NCBI RefSeq assembly: GCF_040187885.1
Contig: NZ_JBDPLH010000017.1
Span: forward strand, 1-49,860
DNA from: Roseateles_E cavernae
Lineage (GTDB): Bacteria > Pseudomonadota > Gammaproteobacteria > Burkholderiales > Burkholderiaceae_C
DNA: 49,860 nt
Reading direction: 5' to 3'
Positions 37,590 to 45,988 of the stretch are shown here, piece after piece (position 1 is the stretch's first letter; each line of letters opens with the position of its first letter). The notes beneath the pieces were generated by a model. It saw only the letters and a program-made list of their open reading frames with translations. It did no database searches and was not told the DNA's origin. The translations under genes were made by a program, and so were the position numbers.

Positions 37590-38798
37590 ATGAATATGGC
37601 GCAACACCGATATACCCTGCTGGCCGCGAGCCTGCTGTGCGCGCTGCCGGCCCTGGCCCAGCAAAGCCCTTACTACCTTGGCGCCTCCTTGGGTGTGACC
37701 CATGTGTCGAATATCTACCGCAGCACACCGGGCCAGCCGAGCAATAGCGACAACGTCACCACCGCCACCCTGCTGGCCGGCCTGGACCAGCGCATTGGCC
37801 GCCAGCGCCTGTTCGGCGATGCCTCGATCCGCGCCAATCACTATGAAAACAACAGAACGCTGCGTAACAACGGTTACGCATTGAATGCAGGTGTTGATTG
37901 GCAAACGATAGAGCGGCTGTCGGGCCAGCTGAGCGTCAACTCGAACCGCAGCCTGGCGCAGTTCAATCCCGGCAATGGCGCGCCGAACATCACCAAGAAG
38001 AACATCGAGCAAACCGACCAGGCCCGCGCCTCGGTGCGCTACGGCCTGGTGTCGCTGCTGTCGCTGGACGGTTCGCTGACGCACCGCCGGCGCGACTACT
38101 CGGCCAGCGAGTACGACCGCTATGACTACAGCCAGAACGCCGTCTCGCTGGGCGTCACCTACCGGCCCAGCAGCGCGCTGAGCCTGGGCGTCGCGGGTCG
38201 CTACACGGACGGCAAGTACCCGCATTTCAGGCCGGTCACCAATGGCTTTGAGGCCGATGACTACACCCGCAAGGACATCGACCTGACCGGCACCTGGGTG
38301 GCCAGTGGGGCCAGCACGCTGACGGGCCGGCTGAGCTTTAGCAAACGCGACGCCAGCCAGGCCTCGTCGCGCGACTTCTCCGGTGGTACCGGCAGCATCA
38401 GCTGGAAGTGGCAGCCCACGGCCAAGCTGCTGATCAACAGCAATCTGATGCGGGACAGCGGCGATGAGACCTCGTTCTCGACCAACGGCCTGATCAGCGA
38501 CTACAGCCGTATCACGACCAGCGCCTCGGTCAATGCCAGCTACGAGCTGACCGGCAAGATCATGCTCGACGCCGGCCTCAGCCTGGCCGACCGTGACCTC
38601 ACCGATCCCTTCCTCAACACGCAACTCAAGTCCGGCGACAAGACCACCACGCTGAGCTTGGGCGGCCGCTGGGCGGTGAACCGCAGCACGACCCTGGGCT
38701 GCCAGCTCAACCGCGACAAGCGCACCGGCCTGTCCACGCTGTCCACGCCGTACAGCGCCAATAGCTACGGCTGCTACGCGCAGCTGATGGTGCGCTGA
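37590..38798 (+). CDS. EpsL-like outer-membrane beta-barrel protein
   Basis: Protein of 402 residues with a signal peptide (MNMAQHRYTLLAASLLCALP, cleaved after ALAQ). The mature chain is made of alternating polar/hydrophobic strands rich in Tyr, Ser, Thr and Asn with regular turns, typical of an outer-membrane beta-barrel; the C-terminus ends YAQLMVR, not the classic aromatic. Position directly after the priming transferase matches EpsL of exopolysaccharide operons in other betaproteobacteria (family memory, not a motif). Likely involved in polymer secretion or surface attachment. GAGG six bases upstream supports the ATG at 37590. Confidence 0.72.
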   Translation: MNMAQHRYTLLAASLLCALPALAQQSPYYLGASLGVTHVSNIYRSTPGQPSNSDNVTTATLLAGLDQRIGRQRLFGDASIRANHYENNRTLRNNGYALNAGVDWQTIERLSGQLSVNSNRSLAQFNPGNGAPNITKKNIEQTDQARASVRYGLVSLLSLDGSLTHRRRDYSASEYDRYDYSQNAVSLGVTYRPSSALSLGVAGRYTDGKYPHFRPVTNGFEADDYTRKDIDLTGTWVASGASTLTGRLSFSKRDASQASSRDFSGGTGSISWKWQPTAKLLINSNLMRDSGDETSFSTNGLISDYSRITTSASVNASYELTGKIMLDAGLSLADRDLTDPFLNTQLKSGDKTTTLSLGGRWAVNRSTTLGCQLNRDKRTGLSTLSTPYSANSYGCYAQLMVR

Positions 38799-38810
38799 GG
38801 GATCGCAGCA

Positions 38811-39830
38811 ATGAGCCAAAAAATCCTGCTGACCGGCGCGACCGGCTATATCGCCTCGCACACCTGGCTGGCCCTGCTGGCGGCCGGGCACGAGGTGGTC
38901 GGCGTCGACGACTTCTCCAACAGCTCGCCCGAGGTGCTGAAGCGGCTGGCCCGGCTCGGCGGCAGCACGCCCGAGTTCGAGCGCGCCGATGTCTGCGACG
39001 CGGCAGCGATGGAGGCGGTGTTCGCCCGCCACAAGCCCGCTGCGGTCGTGCATTTCGCCGCCTTCAAGGCGGTCGGCGAGTCCACCGCGATGCCGCTGGC
39101 CTATTACCGCAACAATCTCGGCGGCCTGGTCAACACCTGCGAGACCATGCGCCGCCATGGCTGCGAGCGCATCGTCTTCAGCTCCAGCGCCACCGTCTAC
39201 GGTGCGCCCGAGTCGCTGCCACTGCGCGAAGACGCGCCGCTGTCGGCCGTCAACCCCTACGGCGCCACCAAGCTGATGGGCGAGACGATTCTGCGCGACC
39301 TGGGTGAGGCCGAGCCGAATTGGCAGACCGCCGCGCTGCGTTATTTCAACCCGGTCGGCGCGCACGAGAGCGGCCTGATCGGCGAAGACCCGCGCGGCAT
39401 CCCGAACAATCTGATGCCTTATGTGACCCAGGTGGCCGTGGGTCGACGGGCCGAGCTGCAGGTCTTCGGCAGCGACTACGACACGCCGGACGGCACCGGC
39501 GTGCGCGATTACATCCATGTGAGCGATCTGGCCGAGGGCCATGTCGCGGCGCTGCGCTTCCTGCTCGACGGCCGCGACTCGATCACCGCCAATCTGGGCA
39601 CCGGCCGCGGCTACAGCGTGCTGGAGGTCGTGCGCGCCTTCGAGGCAGCCAGCGGCAAAGCCGTGCCCTACAAAATCGCGCCGCGCCGCCCTGGCGACGT
39701 GGCCGCCTGCTATGCCGACCCCACGCTGGCACGTCAGCTGCTTGGCTGGGAGGCCAAACACGACCTCGACCGCATGTGCGAGGACAGCTGGCGCTGGCAA
39801 AGCATGAACCCCAAGGGATACGAAGAATGA
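38811..39830 (+). CDS. galE: UDP-glucose 4-epimerase
   Basis: Short-chain dehydrogenase-type epimerase of 339 residues. It interconverts UDP-glucose and UDP-galactose. NAD+-binding motif GATGYIASHTWLAL near the N-terminus (GxxGxxA, where the more common form is GGTGYIGSH), FSSSATVYG with the catalytic hydroxyl residue, and Tyr150/Lys154 in NPYGATKLMGE. The PDGTGVRDYIHVSDLAEGH block near residue 225 is typical of GalE. It ends in a 4-bp overlap with manC, so UDP-galactose and GDP-mannose supply are coupled. Confidence 0.94.
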   Translation: MSQKILLTGATGYIASHTWLALLAAGHEVVGVDDFSNSSPEVLKRLARLGGSTPEFERADVCDAAAMEAVFARHKPAAVVHFAAFKAVGESTAMPLAYYRNNLGGLVNTCETMRRHGCERIVFSSSATVYGAPESLPLREDAPLSAVNPYGATKLMGETILRDLGEAEPNWQTAALRYFNPVGAHESGLIGEDPRGIPNNLMPYVTQVAVGRRAELQVFGSDYDTPDGTGVRDYIHVSDLAEGHVAALRFLLDGRDSITANLGTGRGYSVLEVVRAFEAASGKAVPYKIAPRRPGDVAACYADPTLARQLLGWEAKHDLDRMCEDSWRWQSMNPKGYEE

Positions 39831-41266
39831 GCACGATCCAAGTCCAACCCGTCATCATGGCCGGCGGCAGCGGCACGCGGCTGTGGCCGCTGTCGCGGGC
39901 CGGCTACCCCAAGCAGTTCCTGGTGCTGGAGGGCAATACCAGCCTGTTCCAGCAGGCGGCCACCCGGCTCGCCGCGCTGGCCGCGTCCGATCTGGCACTG
40001 GCCGGCCCGCTGATCGTCGGCAACGAGGAGCACCGCTTCCTGGTGCTCGATCAGCTGCGCGAAACCAGGGCCGAACCCAGCGCCGTGCTGCTGGAACCGA
40101 TGGGCCGCAATACCGCACCGGCGATGACTTTGGCCGCCTTGCAGGCGATGGAAGGAGGCGCGGACCCGGTGCTGGTGGTGACACCGGCCGACCAGACCGT
40201 CACCCAGCCCGCGGCCTTTACCGCCGCGCTGCAGCAGGCTGTGCGCCGCGCCGCCGACGGCGCCATCGTGATCCTGGGCATCACGCCGGACCGGCCCGAG
40301 ACCGGCTATGGCTATATCCGCGCCGAGGCGGCCGGCGCCGGCCTGGCTGTGGCCCAGTTCGTCGAGAAACCCGATCTGGTCACCGCCGAGGGCTATCTGC
40401 GCAGTGGCAGCTACTACTGGAACAGCGGCATGTTCGTGCTGCGCGCCAGCACCTGGCTCAAGGCCTTGCAGCGCTTCCGCCCCGACATCCTGGAGGCCAC
40501 CCGTGCCGCCTTCGCGGCACGCAAAGAAGACGACAAGTTCGTGCGCCCGGGCAAGGCCGAGTTCGCCGCCGTGCCCAGCGAATCGGTTGACTATGCGGTG
40601 ATGGAGCGCTGCCCCGGCAGCGACATTCCACTGGCCATGGTCGAGCTCGATGCCGGCTGGAATGACCTGGGCGCCTGGGAGGCGGTCTGGCAGGTCACCG
40701 CCAAGGACGCCGACGGCAACGCCAGCCGCGGCGACGCCATCGTCAAGGACAGCCGCAACACCCTGGTGCACGCGACCAGCCGTCTGGTCAGCGTGGTCGG
40801 CCTCGATGACATCGTCGTCGTCGAGACGGCGGACGCCGTGCTGGTGGCCGACCGCAGCAAGAGCCAGGACGTCAAGAAGATCGTCCAGCAACTCGATGCC
40901 AACCAGCGTGGCGAGCAGACCCTGCACCGCAAGGTCCACCGCCCCTGGGGCTGGTATGACAGCATCGATATGGGCGAGCGTTTCCAGGTCAAGCGCATCA
41001 TGGTCAAGCCCGGCGCGACGCTGAGCCTGCAGATGCACCACCACCGCGCCGAGCACTGGATCGTCGTCTCCGGCACCGCCGAGGTCACCAACGGCGACAA
41101 GGTCATTCTGCTGACCGAGAACCAGAGCACCTATATCCCGCTGGGCCAGACCCACCGCCTGGCCAATCCCGGCAAGCTGCCGCTGGAGATCATCGAGGTG
41201 CAGTCCGGTTCCTATCTGGGCGAGGACGACATCGTGCGCTTCGAAGACACCTATGGCCGCAAATAA
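39827..41266 (+). CDS. manC: Bifunctional mannose-1-phosphate guanylyltransferase/mannose-6-phosphate isomerase
   Basis: Protein of 479 residues with a nucleotidyltransferase domain (about 1-340: VIMAGGSGTRLWPLSR, GYPKQFL, the FVEKP sugar-binding motif) and a C-terminal type II phosphomannose isomerase cupin domain (about 350-479: HRPWGWYDSIDMGERFQVKR, MHHHRAEHWIVVSGTAEV). It makes mannose-1-phosphate into GDP-mannose and isomerises fructose-6-phosphate and mannose-6-phosphate. The ATG overlaps the galE stop (ATGA). Also named cpsB, xanB or algA in other species. Confidence 0.94.
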   Translation: MSTIQVQPVIMAGGSGTRLWPLSRAGYPKQFLVLEGNTSLFQQAATRLAALAASDLALAGPLIVGNEEHRFLVLDQLRETRAEPSAVLLEPMGRNTAPAMTLAALQAMEGGADPVLVVTPADQTVTQPAAFTAALQQAVRRAADGAIVILGITPDRPETGYGYIRAEAAGAGLAVAQFVEKPDLVTAEGYLRSGSYYWNSGMFVLRASTWLKALQRFRPDILEATRAAFAARKEDDKFVRPGKAEFAAVPSESVDYAVMERCPGSDIPLAMVELDAGWNDLGAWEAVWQVTAKDADGNASRGDAIVKDSRNTLVHATSRLVSVVGLDDIVVVETADAVLVADRSKSQDVKKIVQQLDANQRGEQTLHRKVHRPWGWYDSIDMGERFQVKRIMVKPGATLSLQMHHHRAEHWIVVSGTAEVTNGDKVILLTENQSTYIPLGQTHRLANPGKLPLEIIEVQSGSYLGEDDIVRFEDTYGRK

Positions 41267-41293
41267 GCAAGCAATTCAAGAAGTGAGCAAGAC

Positions 41294-42352
41294 ATGACCC
41301 TCCTCGTCACCGGCGGCGCCGGCTTCATCGGCAGCAACTTCGTGCTCGACTGGCTGCGCCAGTCCGACGAGAAAATCATCAATCTCGATGCGCTGACCTA
41401 TGCCGGCAATCTCGAGAACCTGGCCAGCCTGCAGGGCGACGCCCGCCATGTGTTTGTGCAGGGCGATATCTGCGACCGTGCGCTGATCGACACGCTGCTG
41501 GCCGAGCACCGCCCGCGCGCCATCGTGCATTTCGCCGCAGAGAGCCATGTGGACCGCTCGATCAGTGGCCCCGGCGCCTTCATGCGCACCAATATCGAGG
41601 GCACATACACCCTGCTCGAAGCCGCGCGCGCCTACTGGAGCCCGCTGCCCGAAGGGGAGAAAGCCGCGTTCCGCTTTCACCATGTCTCGACCGACGAGGT
41701 CTATGGCTCGCTGGCCAAGGACGACCCCGCCTTCGCCGAGACCAAGACCTACGAGCCCAACAGTCCCTACTCGGCCAGCAAGGCCGCCAGCGACCATCTG
41801 GTGCGCGCCTGGCACCATACCTACGGCCTGCCGGTGCTGACCACCAACTGCAGCAACAACTACGGCCCCTATCACTTCCCCGAGAAGCTGATCCCGCTGA
41901 TGATCGTCAACGCACTGGCCAGCAAACCGCTGCCGGTCTATGGCGACGGCCAGCAGATCCGCGATTGGCTCTACGTCACCGACCACGCCAGCGCGATCCG
42001 CGCCGTGCTGGCCGGCGGCAAGCCCGGCGAGGTCTACAACGTCGGCGGCTGGAACGAGAAGGCCAATATCGACATCGTCAAGACGGTCTGCGCCCTGCTC
42101 GACGAGTTGCGCCCCGATGCGGCAGGCCCCTATGCCCGCCTGATCACCTACGTCACCGACCGCCCCGGCCACGATCGCCGCTACGCGATCGACGCCCGCA
42201 AGATCGAGCGCGAGCTGGGCTGGCGCCCGGCCGAGACCTTCGAGACCGGCATCCGCAAGACCGTGCAGTGGTATCTGGATCATCCCGACTGGGTCCAGCA
42301 TGTGCAGTCCGGCAGCTACCGCGACTGGGTCTCCCAGCAGTACGGCGCCTGA
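41294..42352 (+). CDS. rfbB: dTDP-glucose 4,6-dehydratase
   Basis: Protein of 352 residues; second step of dTDP-L-rhamnose synthesis, forming dTDP-4-keto-6-deoxyglucose. NAD+ motif GGAGFIGSNFVLDW, HFAAESHVDRSI, the catalytic Asp-Glu pair in VSTDEVYGSL, and the YSASKAASDHLVRAW catalytic Tyr/Lys motif. NCSNNYGPYHFPEKLIPL is a further signature of RfbB. It opens the rfbBDAC block, with 12 bp before rfbD. Confidence 0.97.
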   Translation: MTLLVTGGAGFIGSNFVLDWLRQSDEKIINLDALTYAGNLENLASLQGDARHVFVQGDICDRALIDTLLAEHRPRAIVHFAAESHVDRSISGPGAFMRTNIEGTYTLLEAARAYWSPLPEGEKAAFRFHHVSTDEVYGSLAKDDPAFAETKTYEPNSPYSASKAASDHLVRAWHHTYGLPVLTTNCSNNYGPYHFPEKLIPLMIVNALASKPLPVYGDGQQIRDWLYVTDHASAIRAVLAGGKPGEVYNVGGWNEKANIDIVKTVCALLDELRPDAAGPYARLITYVTDRPGHDRRYAIDARKIERELGWRPAETFETGIRKTVQWYLDHPDWVQHVQSGSYRDWVSQQYGA

Positions 42353-42364
42353 GGAACGACACGC

Positions 42365-43246
42365 ATGAAGATTCTGCTGCTGGGCAAGAACGGCCAGGTC
42401 GGCTGGGAGTTGCAGCGCGCCTTGGCGCCGCTGGGCGAATTGGTCGCGCTGGACCGCCATCAAGGTGCCGATCTGGCCGACATCGAGGCCTTGACCGCCA
42501 CCGTGCGCGCCCAGGCGCCGCAAGTCATCGTCAATGCGGCCGCCTACACCGCCGTCGACAAGGCCGAGAGCGAGCCCGAGCTGGCGCGCCAGATCAATAT
42601 GCTGGCCCCGGCCCGGCTGGCGCTGGAGGCCAAGGCCCTGGGCGCGCTGCTGCTGCACTACAGCACCGACTATGTGTTCGACGGCAGCGGCAGCGAGGTC
42701 CGCGCCGAAGATGCCCCGACCGCGCCGCTGAGCGTCTATGGCCAAACCAAGCTCGATGGCGAACAGGCCATACGCGCCAGCGGCTGCCAGCACCTGATCC
42801 TGCGCACCAGCTGGGTCTATGCGGCGCGCGGCGGCAACTTCGCCAAGACCATGCTGCGCCTGGCCGCCGAGCGCGAACAGCTCAAGGTGATTGCCGACCA
42901 GATCGGCGCGCCCACCGGCGCCGACCTGCTGGCCGACCTCAGCGCCCACATGATCCGCGCCACCCGTGCCCAGGCCGCGCTGGCCGGCACCTACCACGCG
43001 GTGGCCAGCGGCGAGACCAGTTGGCATGCCTATGCGCAGTATGTGATCGAGTTCGCCAGAGCGCGCGGCAAGCCCGTCAAGGTCGCGCCCGATCAGGTGC
43101 TGGCCATTCCTACCAGCGACTACCCGACCCCGGCAACGCGCCCGCTGAACTCGCGCCTGGCCAACGCCAAGCTGCAGCAGCGCTTCGGCCTGGCCCTGCC
43201 GCATTGGCAGCAGGGCGTCGAACGCATGCTCCACGAAATACTCTGA
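42365..43246 (+). CDS. rfbD: dTDP-4-dehydrorhamnose reductase
   Basis: Protein of 293 residues; last step of dTDP-L-rhamnose synthesis, using NAD(P)H. Nucleotide motif GKNGQVGWELQRAL, the NAAAYTAVDKAESEPELA block, STDYVFDG, and the Tyr/Lys motif in YGQTKLDGE. The C-terminal RPLNSRLANAKL is conserved in RfbD. Cytoplasmic. It lies between rfbB and rfbA with short gaps of 12 and 11 bp. Confidence 0.96.
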   Translation: MKILLLGKNGQVGWELQRALAPLGELVALDRHQGADLADIEALTATVRAQAPQVIVNAAAYTAVDKAESEPELARQINMLAPARLALEAKALGALLLHYSTDYVFDGSGSEVRAEDAPTAPLSVYGQTKLDGEQAIRASGCQHLILRTSWVYAARGGNFAKTMLRLAAEREQLKVIADQIGAPTGADLLADLSAHMIRATRAQAALAGTYHAVASGETSWHAYAQYVIEFARARGKPVKVAPDQVLAIPTSDYPTPATRPLNSRLANAKLQQRFGLALPHWQQGVERMLHEIL

Positions 43247-43257
43247 AGGGAATTCTG

Positions 43258-44142
43258 ATGAAGAACCGCAAAGGCATCATCCTCGCCGGTGGCTCCGGCA
43301 CCCGGCTGCACCCCGCCACCCTGGCGATGAGCAAGCAGTTGCTGCCGGTCTATGACAAGCCGATGGTCTACTACCCGCTGTCCACCCTGATGCTGGCCGG
43401 CATCCGCGACATCCTCCTGATCAGCACGCCGCAGGACACGCCGCGCTTCGAGGCCTTGCTGGGCGACGGCCGTCGCTGGGGACTGAACATCAGCTACTGC
43501 GTGCAGCCCAGTCCCGACGGCCTGGCCCAGGCCTTCATCCTCGGCAAGGATTTCATCGATGGCGCGCCCAGCGCCCTGGTGCTGGGCGACAACATCTACT
43601 ACGGCCATGACTTCCAGGGTCTGCTGAGCAACGCCACCGCGCAGACCAGCGGCGCCAGCGTGTTCGCCTACCACGTCACCGACCCCGAGCGCTATGGCGT
43701 GGTCGAGTTCGACGCGCAGCAGCAAGCCCTGTCCATCGAAGAAAAGCCCAAGGCCCCGAAAAGCAATTACGCGGTCACCGGCCTGTACTTCTATGACAGC
43801 CAAGTCTGCGATATCGCCGCCGCGATCAAGCCCAGCCCGCGCGGCGAGCTCGAGATCACCGACGTCAATGCGCAATACCTGAAACAGGGCCAGTTGCAGG
43901 TCGAGATCATGGGCCGCGGCTATGCCTGGCTGGACACCGGCACCCACGACAGCCTGCTCGAGGCCGGCCAGTTCATCGCCACGCTGGAAAAGCGCCAGGG
44001 CCTGAAGGTCGCCTGCCCCGAGGAAATCGCCTTCCGCTCCGGCTGGATCACCGCCGAGCAGCTCGAAGCGTTGGCCAAGCCGCTCTTGAAGAACGGCTAC
44101 GGCCAGTACCTGCAAAAACTCCTGAACGACCGCGCCTTCTGA
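43258..44142 (+). CDS. rfbA: Glucose-1-phosphate thymidylyltransferase
   Basis: Protein of 294 residues; first step of dTDP-rhamnose synthesis, making dTDP-glucose from glucose-1-phosphate and dTTP. LAGGSGTRLHPAT near the N-terminus, KQLLPVYDKPMVYYPLSTLM, GDNIYYG with the metal Asp, and the EEKPKAPKSNYAV block. I place the start at the ATG at 43258, preceded by GAAGGGAA; the frame is open further upstream but only as a shadow of rfbB and rfbD. Confidence 0.97.
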   Translation: MKNRKGIILAGGSGTRLHPATLAMSKQLLPVYDKPMVYYPLSTLMLAGIRDILLISTPQDTPRFEALLGDGRRWGLNISYCVQPSPDGLAQAFILGKDFIDGAPSALVLGDNIYYGHDFQGLLSNATAQTSGASVFAYHVTDPERYGVVEFDAQQQALSIEEKPKAPKSNYAVTGLYFYDSQVCDIAAAIKPSPRGELEITDVNAQYLKQGQLQVEIMGRGYAWLDTGTHDSLLEAGQFIATLEKRQGLKVACPEEIAFRSGWITAEQLEALAKPLLKNGYGQYLQKLLNDRAF

Positions 44143-44153
44143 GCGGCTACCCG

Positions 44154-44705
44154 ATGAAGATCACCCCCACCTCCCTGCCCGAAGTCCTGATCGTCGAACC
44201 CAAGGTCTTCGGCGATGCCCGTGGCTTCTTCACCGAGAGCTGGAACGAGGCCGTCTTCAACCAGGCGGTCGGCTACGACGTTCGCTTTGTGCAGGACAAC
44301 CACTCGCGCTCGGCCCGTGGCGTGCTGCGCGGCCTGCACTACCAGCTGCCGCCCCATGCCCAGGGCAAGTTGGTGCGGGTGGTCAGCGGCGCGGTCTTCG
44401 ATGTGGCCGTGGACATGCGCAAGTCCAGCCCCAATTTCGGGCGCTGGGAAGGCGTGGAGCTGACGGCCGAGAACCACAGGCAGCTGTGGATACCGCCGGG
44501 CTTTGCCCATGGCTTCCTGGTGCTCAGCGAGACGGCGGACTTTCTCTACAAGACCACCGACACCTATGCACCACAGGCCGAGGGCTGCGTGCGCTGGGAC
44601 GATCCGGCCATCGGCATCCAATGGCCCGCCACCGGCGTCGCGCCGTTGCTGGCCGACAAGGATGCGAAGGCGCCGCTGCTGGCCGAGGCCAAGTACTTCG
44701 ACTGA
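44154..44705 (+). CDS. rfbC: dTDP-4-dehydrorhamnose 3,5-epimerase
   Basis: Cupin-fold epimerase of 183 residues; third step of dTDP-L-rhamnose synthesis. It shows DARGFFTESWNEAVFNQ, the catalytic His in RGVLRGLHYQLPP, GKLVRVVSGAVFDVAVDMR and PPGFAHGFLVLSE followed by YKTTDTY. It is the last gene of the rightward exopolysaccharide operon, 11 bp after rfbA. A 7-bp dyad without a T-run follows at 44799-44815. Confidence 0.96.
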   Translation: MKITPTSLPEVLIVEPKVFGDARGFFTESWNEAVFNQAVGYDVRFVQDNHSRSARGVLRGLHYQLPPHAQGKLVRVVSGAVFDVAVDMRKSSPNFGRWEGVELTAENHRQLWIPPGFAHGFLVLSETADFLYKTTDTYAPQAEGCVRWDDPAIGIQWPATGVAPLLADKDAKAPLLAEAKYFD

Positions 44706-44798
44706 AGGCTGTGGGGCGGGGCCCTCCGGTCGCCCTCGCCCGATGCCATGATGCTCGATACCCAGCGCCTTCGCCGGCCATAGGCCAACGCGATAGCA

Positions 44799-44815
44799 GC
44801 GGCCCCATGGGCCGC
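44799..44815. terminator. Candidate hairpin between convergent operons
   Basis: Perfect 7-bp stem GCGGCCC/GGGCCGC with a three-base loop, in the 121 bp between the rfbC stop and the nucleotidyltransferase stop. No T-run on either strand, so termination here would need Rho or would be weak. Confidence 0.3.
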
Positions 44816-44826
44816 CAGGTTAGCGC

Positions 44827-45930
44827 TCAGGCGCGCGCATCGCCCCAGCGCAAGGGTGTGATCTCATCGCCCACATAGCTGGTATGGCCGCTACGGTCCA
44901 CGCAGTACTGCGGCGACATGATCATCTCCTGCACCAGCATGCCCTCGCCGATGCGGGTGTGCTCGATCAGCACCGAGCGCTCCACCGTGCAGCCGCCGCG
45001 CAGATGCGAGCCGTGGCCTATCCAGGTCGGGCCCACCACCTTGGCACCGGCCTCGATGCGCACGTTCGAGCCGATATACACCGGCCCCTCGATCTGCACC
45101 TTGTCCCAGTCCACCGAGGTGTTCAGGCCCACCCACACCTGCGGGCGCACCTCGCGGCCCGGCACCTGCAACTGCGCCACCTCGCCGGCCAGCACCCGCT
45201 GCGTCACGGCCCAATAGTCCGCCACCCGGCCGATATCGATCCACTCGAAGGGCCGGTTCTGCGCATAGAAGGGCAGGCCCTTCTCGACCAGCAGCGGGAA
45301 CAGATCGCTGCCGATATCGAACTCGAGGCCCGGCGGGATCAGGTCCAGCACCGCCGGCTCGAAGATGTAGATGCCGGTGGAGGCCAGGGTGCTCTTGGCC
45401 TCCTCGGGCTTAGGCTTCTCCTGGAAGGAGGTCACCCGGCCGTCGGCGTCGGCCACGACAATGCCGTAGTTCTTGGTCTCCGAGCGCGGCACATCCAGGG
45501 TCACGACGCTGGCGATCGCACCCTTGGCCTTGTGCTCGGCCAGCGCGGCCTCAATGTCCAGGTCGATGATGGCGTCGCCGCACAACACGATGAAGGTCTC
45601 GTCAAAGAAACCACCGAAGTCCTGGATCTTGCGCATGCCGCCGGCCGAGCCGACCGGCTTGCACACCACCTCGCCCTGCTCCCGCACGCCTTCGTAGCTA
45701 TAGCCCAGCTCGACGCCCCAGCGCTCGCCGTCGCCGAAGTAGTTCTCGATCTTCCAGTGCATGAAGGCCACATTGACCATGATCTGCTTGACGTCGTAGC
45801 GCGCCAGATGCTCGATCAGATAGGCCATCACCGGCTTGCCCAGGATGGGCACCATGGGCTTGGGCGTGTGCTTGGTCAGCGGCCTCACCCGCGTGCCTTG
45901 GCCGGCAGCCAGAATCATTGCTTTTGCCAT
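44827..45930 (-). CDS. Sugar-phosphate nucleotidyltransferase with left-handed helix domain
   Basis: Protein of 367 residues. The N-terminal nucleotidyltransferase domain (about 1-235) has LAAGQGTRVRPLTKHTPKPM, VLCGDAIIDLDI and EKPKPEE. The C-terminal part (about 250-345) has hexapeptide repeats (for example VYIGSNVRIEAGAKVVG) as in GDP-mannose pyrophosphorylases. It probably makes an NDP-hexose, but whether GDP-mannose, UDP-glucose or another is not decided; context with ugd would fit UDP-glucose supply and the architecture fits GDP-mannose. GGGAG six bases upstream. Last gene of the leftward group. Confidence 0.85.
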   Translation of the reverse strand: MAKAMILAAGQGTRVRPLTKHTPKPMVPILGKPVMAYLIEHLARYDVKQIMVNVAFMHWKIENYFGDGERWGVELGYSYEGVREQGEVVCKPVGSAGGMRKIQDFGGFFDETFIVLCGDAIIDLDIEAALAEHKAKGAIASVVTLDVPRSETKNYGIVVADADGRVTSFQEKPKPEEAKSTLASTGIYIFEPAVLDLIPPGLEFDIGSDLFPLLVEKGLPFYAQNRPFEWIDIGRVADYWAVTQRVLAGEVAQLQVPGREVRPQVWVGLNTSVDWDKVQIEGPVYIGSNVRIEAGAKVVGPTWIGHGSHLRGGCTVERSVLIEHTRIGEGMLVQEMIMSPQYCVDRSGHTSYVGDEITPLRWGDARA

Positions 45931-45988
45931 CGGGAACTCCCTTCAAACAATTCAGAAAACAGGGGCAAGCAACGCAAGGCCAACCTCA

